Assembly (NCBI GenBank): GCA_900769955.1
Contig: CAAGIP010000228.1
Coordinates: 1 to 17,033, forward strand
Reading direction: 5' to 3'
Source: Spirochaetia bacterium
Lineage (GTDB): Bacteria > Spirochaetota > Spirochaetia > Sphaerochaetales > Sphaerochaetaceae
DNA: 17,033 nucleotides
Positions 1 to 6,523 of the stretch are shown here, piece by piece. A program made the position numbers and the translations under genes. The notes under the pieces are model-generated. The model saw nothing but the letters and a program-made list of their open reading frames with translations. It had not been told where the DNA came from and searched no databases. Numbering within the stretch: position 1 is the first letter of the stretch; each line of letters begins with the position of its first letter.

Positions 1-33
1 AAGGAATGAGTACATATTCTGTGTATTGCTTAA

Positions 34-69
34 AGAAAGCAGGTGTTCAGAAAACCTGTTTGGCTTTCT
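34..69. other. Imperfect stem-loop left of dpaL
   Basis: AGAAAGC (34-40) can pair with GCTTTCT (63-69). An inner AGGT/ACCT pair (41-44 with 54-57) is separated from it by a 5-nt bulge. On the minus strand the 3' arm runs into CTTTCTTTAAG, so it could back up the terminator at 83-104, or belong to a neighbouring transcript entering from outside the window. No gene is supported in 1-128 on either strand; this stem and the next one are all I see there. Confidence 0.3.
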
Positions 70-82
70 GCATATATTAAAT

Positions 83-104
83 CAGCACGGTGTTTACCGT
101 GCTG
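83..104 (-). terminator. Probable terminator of the diaminopropionate ammonia-lyase gene
   Basis: A perfect 9-bp stem, CAGCACGGT (83-91) with ACCGTGCTG (96-104), has a 4-nt loop and starts 24 bp past the dpaL stop. On the minus strand it is followed by ATTTAATATAT, which is AT-rich but not a clean U-run. A rho-independent terminator is the simplest reading, although the U-tract is weak. Confidence 0.5.
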
Positions 105-128
105 TCGTTATAATAAGTCTATTGATTA

Positions 129-1376
129 TCAGCGCTGTGTCCAGTATTCTCTCGGAACAGGATCGCAACCATCCCAGATGATCTGTCTGAAGTGAGTCGG
201 GTCAGTGTTTCCTTCCGTGTTGATGAAGAGGATCTGGCTGTGTTCATCGATTCCGAGGTGCCTGATGAGATCAGGGCAGAGATCCTTTTCCATAAGCATG
301 GAATAGAGTGCTCCGATTGTTACTGCACCGGATTCACCGCTGATCACAAGCGGGTCATCCTTAAGCGGTGTTGCAAGGATTCTCATGCCTCTTGCCGCAA
401 TATAGTCAGGAACTGAGATATATGCATCAACGAGCTCCCTGAGAACAGTCCATGCAATGGGGGAAGGCTCTCCGCAGGCAAGTCCTGCCATGATGGTATC
501 AAGATCACCTGTAACTGTATGGGGTTCACCGTCATTGATCTTTGCAGACTCAAAGATACATGCTGCCTTATTTGGTTCGACAACAACGAACTTGGGCATG
601 TCATCTTTGAAGAGGGAAGCATAGAAGCCGATTACTGATGCAGCAAGTGCACCGACACCTGCCTGTACGAATACATGTGTGGGTTTGTAGTAACCCATTC
701 CTGAGAACTGCTCCTGTGCTTCAAGAAGCATTGTGGTGTAGCCCTGCATGATCCAGGTAGGAACCTCTGTGTATCCGGGCCATGAGGTATCGCTTATGAT
801 CTCCCAGCCATTCTTCTCTGCATCGATTGCAACCTGTCTTACTGCATCATCATAGTTGCCGTTTACAACAGTTACTTTTGCACCAAATGCCTTGATCGCA
901 TTGATTCTTGCTTCACTTGTCTCTTTATGGACATAGATGTTGCATTTATGTCCTAACATGCGTGATGCCCATGCAATACCCTTGCCGTGGTTACCGTCTG
1001 TTGCGGAAGCGAATGTAATTGTGCCGAGTTTGTCATGTGCTTCTTTGCTGAGAAGATACTTATAGCTCATCTCACTGTCAGAGAGACCGAGTCTCTTCTG
1101 GAGGAATCTGTAGACTGCGAATGAACCTCCCATAACCTTGAAGCTGTTGAGCTCGAGACGCTGTGATTCATCCTTTACGAATATGCCTTCAACTCCAAGC
1201 ATGTCTGCAAGGTGGGGAAGGGGATAGAGCGGAGTCTGTCTGAATGTAGGAATCTGTCTGTGGAAATTCCTGGCTGTTCTGGCGATGTCGACGTTGAAAA
1301 GCTCGTCGGCAGGTTTTGTGTTCTTTTTGTCGTAGTTTTTGAGGATATAATCAAAATCCAGTTTTGTTGCTTGCAT
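129..1376 (-). CDS. dpaL: 2,3-diaminopropionate ammonia-lyase (PLP-dependent)
   Basis: A fold-type II PLP enzyme that converts 2,3-diaminopropionate to pyruvate and two ammonia molecules in the cytosol. At 415 residues it is close to E. coli YgeX (about 398). The PLP lysine is K80 in NSFKVMGG. Two acidic residues that match the catalytic aspartates of the E. coli enzyme are visible: D127 in ATDGNHG and D196 in SDTSWPGYTEVPTW, the latter followed by the family motif WIMQGYTT. The start is firm: AAGGAG (1386-1391, minus strand) lies 9 nt before the ATG. It is transcribed away from an NCS2 purine permease. In E. coli ygeX sits in a purine-catabolism cluster with a xanthine permease, so nitrogen scavenging is a reasonable role; that part is inference from known gene order. 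Confidence 0.93.
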   Translation of the reverse strand: MQATKLDFDYILKNYDKKNTKPADELFNVDIARTARNFHRQIPTFRQTPLYPLPHLADMLGVEGIFVKDESQRLELNSFKVMGGSFAVYRFLQKRLGLSDSEMSYKYLLSKEAHDKLGTITFASATDGNHGKGIAWASRMLGHKCNIYVHKETSEARINAIKAFGAKVTVVNGNYDDAVRQVAIDAEKNGWEIISDTSWPGYTEVPTWIMQGYTTMLLEAQEQFSGMGYYKPTHVFVQAGVGALAASVIGFYASLFKDDMPKFVVVEPNKAACIFESAKINDGEPHTVTGDLDTIMAGLACGEPSPIAWTVLRELVDAYISVPDYIAARGMRILATPLKDDPLVISGESGAVTIGALYSMLMEKDLCPDLIRHLGIDEHSQILFINTEGNTDPTHFRQIIWDGCDPVPREYWTQR

Positions 1377-1640
1377 TATTCAAATCTCCTTGATTCGGCC
1401 ATAATATAATAGATAAGTATAAAATGTTCAATATGCTTAGTATGAATTGCAAAAATTAATGATATACTCAATTAGTAATAAAAATATTTATGAAATTATA
1501 AATTTACTTGACAATATTTTGTTCAGTATGATTGCTAATTGAGTTTTTCGGTATTATTGAATTAAAAAAAAAGAGAGATTGCAAAAATTCATAAAAAAAA
1601 ATCTTTGATTTTCTCAGACTTCCATGCAAATATAGTGATT
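1377..1640. promoter_or_regulatory. Divergent regulatory region between dpaL and the purine permease gene
   Basis: 264 bp, very AT-rich, with no supported gene. It holds a 14-bp inverted repeat with one mismatch, ACTCAATTAGTAAT (1466-1479) and ATTGCTAATTGAGT (1531-1544), arms 51 bp apart. It also holds a near-direct repeat, TGTTCAATATGCTT (1425-1438) and TGTTCAGTATGATT (1520-1533), 12 of 14 identical. A consensus -35 hexamer TTGACA lies at 1508-1513 but no well-spaced -10 follows it. Minus-strand TATATT/TATTAT sequences at about 1401-1412 could serve dpaL. The repeats look like sites for a regulator shared by both genes, but no regulator gene is in view. Confidence 0.5.
1605..1633 (+). promoter_or_regulatory. 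Candidate promoter of the NCS2 permease gene
   Basis: TTGATT (1605-1610) is a possible -35, followed by a 17-bp spacer and a weak extended -10, TG-C-AAATAT (1625-1633). The -10 ends 7 nt before the ATG at 1641, so transcription would begin at or next to the start codon. The same TTG could instead be read as a start codon, but it lacks a ribosome binding site. The -10 is poor and the call rests mainly on spacing. Confidence 0.35.
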
Positions 1641-2942
1641 ATGGAAGATCAATCATTATTCGAACTTGATGGGAAGATGCCTTCCCTTAAAAAGGCTGTG
1701 CCCATTGCAGCACAGCATCTTGTCGCCATGATCGTCGGCTGCGTCACGCCCGCAATCATCATCAGTGCAACCGCAGGACTCGATGAAAAGATGAGTATCG
1801 TGCTCATTCAGTCATCCCTGGTACTTGCTGCCGTTTCCACACTGCTGCAGTTATTCGGCGTGACCAGATTCTGCGGTTCCCGCCTTCCAGTCATAATCGG
1901 TGTATCATTTGCATACCTTTCAAGTATGAAGGGCATTTGTGAAAGCTTCGGACTTGCATATGTCTTCGGTGCCCAGCTGGTCGGAGGAATAGTTGCAATA
2001 GTATTCGGTATCTTCTCGAAGAAGATAGCAAAGTTCTTCCCTCCTCTCATAACAGGTACTGTAGTTTTCACGATCGGACTGTCACTCTATCCCACCGCGA
2101 TCACATATATGGCAGGAGGAAGCGGGAACCCTGACTTCGGCTCCTTTCAGAACTGGGGCATAGCCATATTTACATTAATAATAGTCACGCTGCTTAACCA
2201 CTATGGTAAGGGCATGCTCAAGCTTGCAAGCATACTCATCGGAATAATATGCGGCTATATCGTTGCGCTCTTCTTCGGAATGGTTGATTTCTCAGCCATT
2301 GGAAGGGCTGCCGTAATTGCACCGCTTAAGATCGTGCCCTTCGGTATTAAGTTCGAGCTTTCATCGATTGTGACGATATCGATACTCTTCGTGATAAACA
2401 GCGTTCAGGCTATAGGTGACATGAGCGCAACAACGATGGGCGGTATGTCGAGGGAGCCGTCAGGAGATGAGATCAGGGGAGGAATCATCGGATTCGGTGT
2501 ATCGAATGTCATATCGGCGCTGTTTGGCGGACTTCCCAATGCGACCTATTCACAGAACGTAGGTATCGTATCAACGACTAAGGTCGTAAACAGAAAGGTA
2601 CTGTCCCTCTGCGGTGTGTTCCTGCTCTGTGCGGGACTGATGCCCAAGTTCAGCGCGCTTCTTACCACCATCCCGCAGTGCGTGCTCGGAGGAGCAACGG
2701 TAAGTGTGTTTGCCTCGATTGCAATGACCGGTATGAAGCTTGTTGCTACAGAGGAAATGAATTACAGGAATACTTCGATCGTAGGACTTTCAGCGGCACT
2801 CGGAATGGGTGTGAGCCTTGTTAAGGAATCGCTTGCACAGTTTCCGCATTGGGTGACGATGGTATTCGGTTCATCTCCTGTCATCATTGCCGCACTGGTT
2901 GCAATAATCCTTAACCTGATACTTCCGAAGAACATGAAGTAA
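1641..2942 (+). CDS. NCS2-family purine (xanthine/urate-type) permease
   Basis: A polytopic inner-membrane symporter of 433 residues with about 14 hydrophobic segments. The NCS2 signatures are present: QAIGDMSATTMGG in the TM8 region and the substrate-site stretch PNATYSQNVGIV in the TM10 region. In this family QNVG is typical of xanthine/urate carriers, whereas uracil carriers usually have ENIG, so a purine substrate is favoured; this is family knowledge rather than proof. I chose ATG 1641 because the protein aligns well from MEDQSLFELDG onward. Possible upstream starts are TTG 1605 and GTG 1635, and none of the three has a Shine-Dalgarno sequence. It is divergent from dpaL and ends at a strong bidirectional terminator. 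Confidence 0.88.
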   Translation: MEDQSLFELDGKMPSLKKAVPIAAQHLVAMIVGCVTPAIIISATAGLDEKMSIVLIQSSLVLAAVSTLLQLFGVTRFCGSRLPVIIGVSFAYLSSMKGICESFGLAYVFGAQLVGGIVAIVFGIFSKKIAKFFPPLITGTVVFTIGLSLYPTAITYMAGGSGNPDFGSFQNWGIAIFTLIIVTLLNHYGKGMLKLASILIGIICGYIVALFFGMVDFSAIGRAAVIAPLKIVPFGIKFELSSIVTISILFVINSVQAIGDMSATTMGGMSREPSGDEIRGGIIGFGVSNVISALFGGLPNATYSQNVGIVSTTKVVNRKVLSLCGVFLLCAGLMPKFSALLTTIPQCVLGGATVSVFASIAMTGMKLVATEEMNYRNTSIVGLSAALGMGVSLVKESLAQFPHWVTMVFGSSPVIIAALVAIILNLILPKNMK

Positions 2943-2947
2943 GAAGA

Positions 2948-2965
2948 GGGGGCTTTTCAGCCCCC
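2948..2965. terminator. Bidirectional terminator between permease and mutase genes
   Basis: GGGGGCT (2948-2954) pairs with AGCCCCC (2959-2965) around a TTTC loop, 5 bp after the permease stop and 9 bp before the end of the convergent mutase gene. The stem extends by one A-T pair. The flanks are TTAGGTTTAT on the plus strand and CTTCTTACTT on the minus strand, so U-tracts are modest on both sides. Confidence 0.7.
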
Positions 2966-2974
2966 TTAGGTTTA

Positions 2975-4324
2975 TCATGCGAATGTGTTGATTATCTCAG
3001 AGATCTCAGCAAGATGTGCTTTCATCTCATCCTCAGTTTCAGCTTCAAGCACTATCCTGAGATAAGGCTCCGTATTGCTCTTTCTCACATTGAACCACCA
3101 CGAATCGAACTCGATCCTGTATCCGTCGAAGTCAAGAACCTTTATCGGGTTACCATTTGTGACATACCTGTCATAGAGTGCTGCAATTGCCTCATCCTTC
3201 CTGTCAAGGCGGAAGTTGACTTCACCGCTGTTTGCATAGACGATGATCTCATCGATTAGGGATGAAAGTGTCTTTCCTTCCTTTTTGAGATCAGCAACTA
3301 CGGAAAGAACAAGAAGTGATGCATATACACCGGAGTCGCAGTTGCCGAAGTCCCTGAAGTAATAGTGACCTGCAAGCTCTCCTCCGAAGATACCGTTAAT
3401 CTCCCTGATCTTCAGTTTTGCAAAGGCATGTCCCACCTTCCAGGTGGTAACGTTAAAGCCAAGTTTTTCTAGATATTCAGTTGCGGAGCGGCTTGTCCTG
3501 ATGTCCTGAAGCACATTTCCCTTTTCCTTACTGCTGTAGTAAAGACCGAGGACTGCAGTGATGTAGTCGGGCTGGATGAAGCGTCCCTTCTCATCGATGA
3601 ACATGACGCGGTCGGCATCACCGTCGTAGATAACACCGCAGTCGGAGCCGTTGGCCTTAACTGCTTCCATTATGTCGTGACAGTTTTTCACTTCAAGAGG
3701 ATTGGGCTCATGGGCCGGGAATGTTCCGTCAAAGTGGTCATAGAGGAATGTGATGTCCTCAAGGTATTCCTTCAGGACATCCTTTATGACGAGGTTGGCC
3801 ATTCCATGGGAAAGGTCCATCGTGATCTTAAGTCCTGAAAGGTCGCTGACGCTCTTTCTGAGAAATTCAACGTAGCTGTCGCGGACGGATGTATAGTCCA
3901 GAACTTTACCTTTTTCTGTTACAGGTTTCACTTCCCCTGTCTGAACGAGCTTCTCAAGCTCCTTAAGGCCGGTTTCACCTCCGACAGGGAGTGCACCCTT
4001 ACGGCTTATCTTGAGACCGTTGTATTCGGGAGGGTTGTGGCTTGCCGTTATCTGTACCGATGCGGAGGCATCGAGGAAGGTTGTTGCAAAGTAAACCATC
4101 GGTGTTGTGGCAAGTCCGAGGTCATATACGTCGGCACCGCTGTCAGTAATGCCCCTCACAAGTTCATCATGAATCGTGTCTGAGCTGACTCTCACGTCAC
4201 GTCCGACTGCCACGAAATCGGCACCGAGCAGGCCAGGAAGGAAATATCCGATCCTGTAAACCGTTTCCGCATTGAAATCTGCATTCCAGACACCGCGGAT
4301 GTCATAAGCTTTAAATGCTCCCAT
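2975..4324 (-). CDS. manB: Phosphomannomutase/phosphoglucomutase (alpha-D-phosphohexomutase family)
   Basis: Interconverts hexose 1- and 6-phosphates in the cytosol, feeding nucleotide-sugar and polysaccharide synthesis. All four family signatures are present in 449 residues: the phosphoserine loop TASHNPPEYNG (S95), the Mg loop DGDADR (234-239), the sugar loop GELAGH (315-320) and the phosphate loop RKSNTEP (about 414-420). The sugar loop usually reads GE-x-S-GH; here the Ser that contacts the sugar in bifunctional PMM/PGM enzymes is Ala318. AAGGAG lies 7 nt before the ATG, inside the end of the upstream gene, which overlaps this one by 14 bp, so the two are almost certainly cotranscribed. 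Whether mannose or glucose phosphate is the main substrate cannot be read from sequence. Confidence 0.92.
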   Translation of the reverse strand: MGAFKAYDIRGVWNADFNAETVYRIGYFLPGLLGADFVAVGRDVRVSSDTIHDELVRGITDSGADVYDLGLATTPMVYFATTFLDASASVQITASHNPPEYNGLKISRKGALPVGGETGLKELEKLVQTGEVKPVTEKGKVLDYTSVRDSYVEFLRKSVSDLSGLKITMDLSHGMANLVIKDVLKEYLEDITFLYDHFDGTFPAHEPNPLEVKNCHDIMEAVKANGSDCGVIYDGDADRVMFIDEKGRFIQPDYITAVLGLYYSSKEKGNVLQDIRTSRSATEYLEKLGFNVTTWKVGHAFAKLKIREINGIFGGELAGHYYFRDFGNCDSGVYASLLVLSVVADLKKEGKTLSSLIDEIIVYANSGEVNFRLDRKDEAIAALYDRYVTNGNPIKVLDFDGYRIEFDSWWFNVRKSNTEPYLRIVLEAETEDEMKAHLAEISEIINTFA

Positions 4325-4781
4325 TCTGTAACTCCTTACAAGTATTTACGAATTCCTTATTGCTGATGAGCTCGAAGTAGAGTAACTCCCCGTCCTTCAA
4401 CTCAACCTGTGTTACCATCTTTGCAAAGACCTGAGTCAGTTTTGAGGGTTCGACCAGGGGGACTGCCCCCTTTGACCTTACTGTCTTTTCCGCATCGCTT
4501 TTCCTGACTCTCCTGATGCTTACTATATCCCTTGAGTGTATGATCCGGTCATACATCACATACTCTTCCCTGTTCTTTCTCTGAATCGTGTAACCGAGAA
4601 AGGTGGGAAGTCTTTCAAAGTCCTCGAGATAGAGACTGTCTGAAAAGGAGCATAGGAATACGCCGTATTCCCTTAATATACCGCGGTTTGAACCGAACCA
4701 GGTGGAGAATGTCCTCCACTTGATCTTATAGCCCAGCTTTGCTTCCCTGGCCTTGATAAAATCTGCCTCTTCTTTATCCAT
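4311..4781 (-). CDS. Conserved-looking small protein of unknown function
   Basis: 156 residues, soluble, with no signal peptide or membrane segment. I do not recognise the family. It is rich in charged and aromatic residues, with a Trp-rich stretch KIKWRTFSTWFG near residues 19-30. Several predicted beta stretches (for example YGVFLCSF, YTIQRKNREEYVMY and DIVSIRRV) could form a small PH-like or barrel fold, which is only an impression. Its end overlaps the start of the mutase gene by 14 bp, so it is the first gene of a two-gene operon. A minus-strand TATAAT at 4806-4811 gives a short leader of about 18 nt; only a weak TTGGAA precedes the ATG. It diverges from the rRNA methyltransferase gene. 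Confidence 0.75.
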   Translation of the reverse strand: MDKEEADFIKAREAKLGYKIKWRTFSTWFGSNRGILREYGVFLCSFSDSLYLEDFERLPTFLGYTIQRKNREEYVMYDRIIHSRDIVSIRRVRKSDAEKTVRSKGAVPLVEPSKLTQVFAKMVTQVELKDGELLYFELISNKEFVNTCKELQNGSI

Positions 4782-4805
4782 TGCAATGTTCCAAAGTGAA
4801 ATTTT

Positions 4806-4818
4806 ATTATATCATAAC
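4806..4818. promoter_or_regulatory. Overlapping divergent -10 elements (unknown gene / rlmK-like gene)
   Basis: In the 43-bp gap between 4781 and 4825, ATTATA (4806-4811) reads TATAAT on the minus strand, while TATCAT (4810-4815) or CATAAC (4813-4818) can act on the plus strand. Because the hexamers share bases, the two genes probably cannot be initiated at the same time. The plus-strand elements end 6-9 nt from ATG 4825, leaving essentially no leader. Confidence 0.45.
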
Positions 4819-4824
4819 AAAATT

Positions 4825-6486
4825 ATGGAAGAATATGTGAAAAAAGATTTTGCCCGCCTCCTGAAGAACGGAGCGCTGGAAGCCCATCGCTGGATGAACC
4901 AGAGTGACAGTGAGGCAGCACGGATTTATGACAGGAACCTGGAGGAGCTTCAGGTCACGGTTGAGCTCTACGGAAAGTATGCAAAAATCGTGAATTACGG
5001 ACCTGAACTTACGGAGGATGATAAGGATGTCATCCGTGACACTGTATCCAGAATGGTATATGTCGAAAGCGGTAAGATAATCTTCCAGGAGAGAAAGAAG
5101 AGGGAAGAAGGAGAACAGCATGAGCTGATGTCATCTGATCCCGTGACAGTTGACGTTAAGGAAAACTCACTTGTTTTCAGGTGTGATCTGACATCACATG
5201 TGGATACAGGGCTTTTCCTTGATCAGGTGAACACGCGTTCCATGGTAAAGGATAACTGCTTCGGCCTTAAGGTCCTGAATCTCTTTTCCTACACAGGTTC
5301 CTTCAGTGTCTATGCAGCCGCAGGCGGTGCCGAGAGTGTCACCAGTGTGGATCTTTCCAACACATACACTGCCATAGCAAGGGAAAATCTCAGGGCAAAC
5401 GGATTCTTAAGTGAGGAGAAGTATCCATGCATCACCTCCGATGCCGCAGTCTTTGTCAGAAATGCCATCGAAAAGGGCGAGAAGTGGGACCTCGTCATCT
5501 TTGATCCGCCCTCATTTTCAAATTCACATAAGATGGACCGTCCGTTTGACATCAGGAAGGATGCGTACGACTGGTTCATTCTTCTCAATAAATTATTAAA
5601 GCAGAAAGGCATATTGATTTTTTCAACCAATTTGGCTACTTTCTCATTGGATAAGAAAAGGCTGAAGAGTTCATTCAGGGTAAGTGAAATCACGGCTGAG
5701 GTAATCCCTCAGGGTTTCAGCAGGAAAAAGAACGGTGTATCCAGGGTATATCTCCTTGAAAAGGTAAGGGAGGCCCGGGAGAGCGTAAGGGACAGGAACG
5801 TGGAAAGAGTAAAGGATGAGGATTTTGAGAGACTGATTCTCTCAATGGAAAGGGACGAGGAAACAAAGAGCCCGTCAGAGAAGAAGGAAAGAAACGAAAA
5901 AACGGATAGAAGATCAGGTTCCGATAACAGAGGGCGCCGTGATTCATACGGTGAGAGACGCTTCGGTGATGACAGAAAGCGCTTTGAGAGAAAATCTGAC
6001 AGGCGGGACGAGAGACCACGTTATGACAGGGATGAGCGTCCCCGCTTCGACAGGGATGAAAGAAGATACGACCGTCCGCGTTATGACCGTGATGATCGTC
6101 CCCGCTTTGACAGGGATTCAAAGCCCCGTTATGAGCGTGATGATCGCCAGCGTTATGACAGGAATGACAGACGTGAATACCGCTCTTCCCGCGAGGATCG
6201 CCCCCGCTATGAAAGAAGCGACAGGCGTGATAACCGCCATGACGAGAGACCTCGTTACGATAACCGCCGTGATGAGCGCCCGCGATACAGCGACAGGGAT
6301 GAAAGACGCTTTGAACGTCCGCGTTATGACCGCGAAGAAAAGCCCCGTTTTGATAGAAGTTCAAAGAGGGAAGACAGGGCTCCCCGCGAAAGACGTCAGG
6401 TAAAGCCTTATGGCTATGACAACATCAAAAAGAGCCGCGGCCGTGAGGATGAGGAAGGTTCATTCTTCTGGCGTGATGACGAATGA
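4825..6486 (+). CDS. rlmK: RlmK-like 23S rRNA (guanine-N7) methyltransferase with Arg/Asp-rich tail
   Basis: Residues 1-313 match the RlmK half of E. coli RlmKL, which methylates G2069 of 23S rRNA. The N-terminal part (RLLKNG..HRWM, IYDRNLEEL) is followed by GLFLDQ, SAM motif I LNLFSYTGSFSVYAA (151-165), the acidic VDLS (175-178) and the catalytic-type DPPSFSN (227-233). The RlmL half (THUMP plus m2G2445 methyltransferase) is absent. Residues from about 345 to 553 are a low-complexity tail of Arg, Asp, Glu, Tyr and Pro, ending in an acidic/aromatic GSFFWRDDE. ATG 4825 is chosen because homology starts there; an in-frame extension to 4753 would run into the divergent gene. No Shine-Dalgarno is visible. 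Methylation at exactly G2069 is inferred from the family. Confidence 0.87.
   Translation: MEEYVKKDFARLLKNGALEAHRWMNQSDSEAARIYDRNLEELQVTVELYGKYAKIVNYGPELTEDDKDVIRDTVSRMVYVESGKIIFQERKKREEGEQHELMSSDPVTVDVKENSLVFRCDLTSHVDTGLFLDQVNTRSMVKDNCFGLKVLNLFSYTGSFSVYAAAGGAESVTSVDLSNTYTAIARENLRANGFLSEEKYPCITSDAAVFVRNAIEKGEKWDLVIFDPPSFSNSHKMDRPFDIRKDAYDWFILLNKLLKQKGILIFSTNLATFSLDKKRLKSSFRVSEITAEVIPQGFSRKKNGVSRVYLLEKVREARESVRDRNVERVKDEDFERLILSMERDEETKSPSEKKERNEKTDRRSGSDNRGRRDSYGERRFGDDRKRFERKSDRRDERPRYDRDERPRFDRDERRYDRPRYDRDDRPRFDRDSKPRYERDDRQRYDRNDRREYRSSREDRPRYERSDRRDNRHDERPRYDNRRDERPRYSDRDERRFERPRYDREEKPRFDRSSKREDRAPRERRQVKPYGYDNIKKSRGREDEEGSFFWRDDE
6010..6357 (+). repeat. Coding repeat encoding (D/E)RPR(Y/F)(D/E)RD-type units
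   Basis: The tail of the RlmK-like gene contains about eleven degenerate copies of a core [RK]PR[YF], ten exact at the protein level plus one RQRY, set in alternating acidic and basic residues. At the DNA level, phrases such as cgttatgacagggatgag and ccccgctttgacaggga recur with synonymous changes, so the peptide pattern is better conserved than the DNA. This suggests internal duplication followed by selection on the protein. The repetition also creates long open frames on the other strand and frames that are not genes. Confidence 0.85.
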
Positions 6487-6496
6487 GTGATACAGG

Positions 6497-6523
6497 GCAG
6501 GTCAGATACGACCTGCTTTTTTT
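6497..6523 (+). terminator. Rho-independent terminator of the rlmK-like gene, inside the MFS coding end
   Basis: GCAGGTC (6497-6503) pairs with GACCTGC (6510-6516) around a 6-nt loop and is followed by seven T residues (6517-6523). It lies 10 bp after the rlmK-like stop. Read on the other strand, most of it encodes the last residues, KKAGRI and stop, of the convergent MFS protein. Confidence 0.88.

Noticed and set aside
2..181. Open plus-strand frame at the left edge with a hydrophobic stretch
   Set aside because: It runs through two stem-loops and into the antisense of dpaL, has no recognised family, and is short enough to be chance.
1212..1409. 65-codon plus-strand frame over the dpaL start
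   Set aside because: Antisense shadow of a confident gene with no start signals.
1605..1640. TTG start giving a 12-residue longer permease
   Set aside because: No ribosome binding site. The TTG is better explained as part of a -35 hexamer, although the true start remains uncertain.
5985..6360. CRISPR-like repeat array
   Set aside because: Repeat spacing is irregular, units are in frame and degenerate at synonymous positions, and there are no unique spacers; it is a coding repeat.
5717..6364. Open frame of 215 codons on the minus strand, opposite the rlmK-like tail, rich in His and Cys
   Set aside because: It is produced by the Arg/Asp repeat codons read backwards. It has no start context or recognisable domain, and it lies opposite a firmly identified gene.
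5939..6403. 154-codon plus-strand frame inside the rlmK-like tail
   Set aside because: A frame-shifted reading of the same repeats (VMTGM-type units), with no independent signals.
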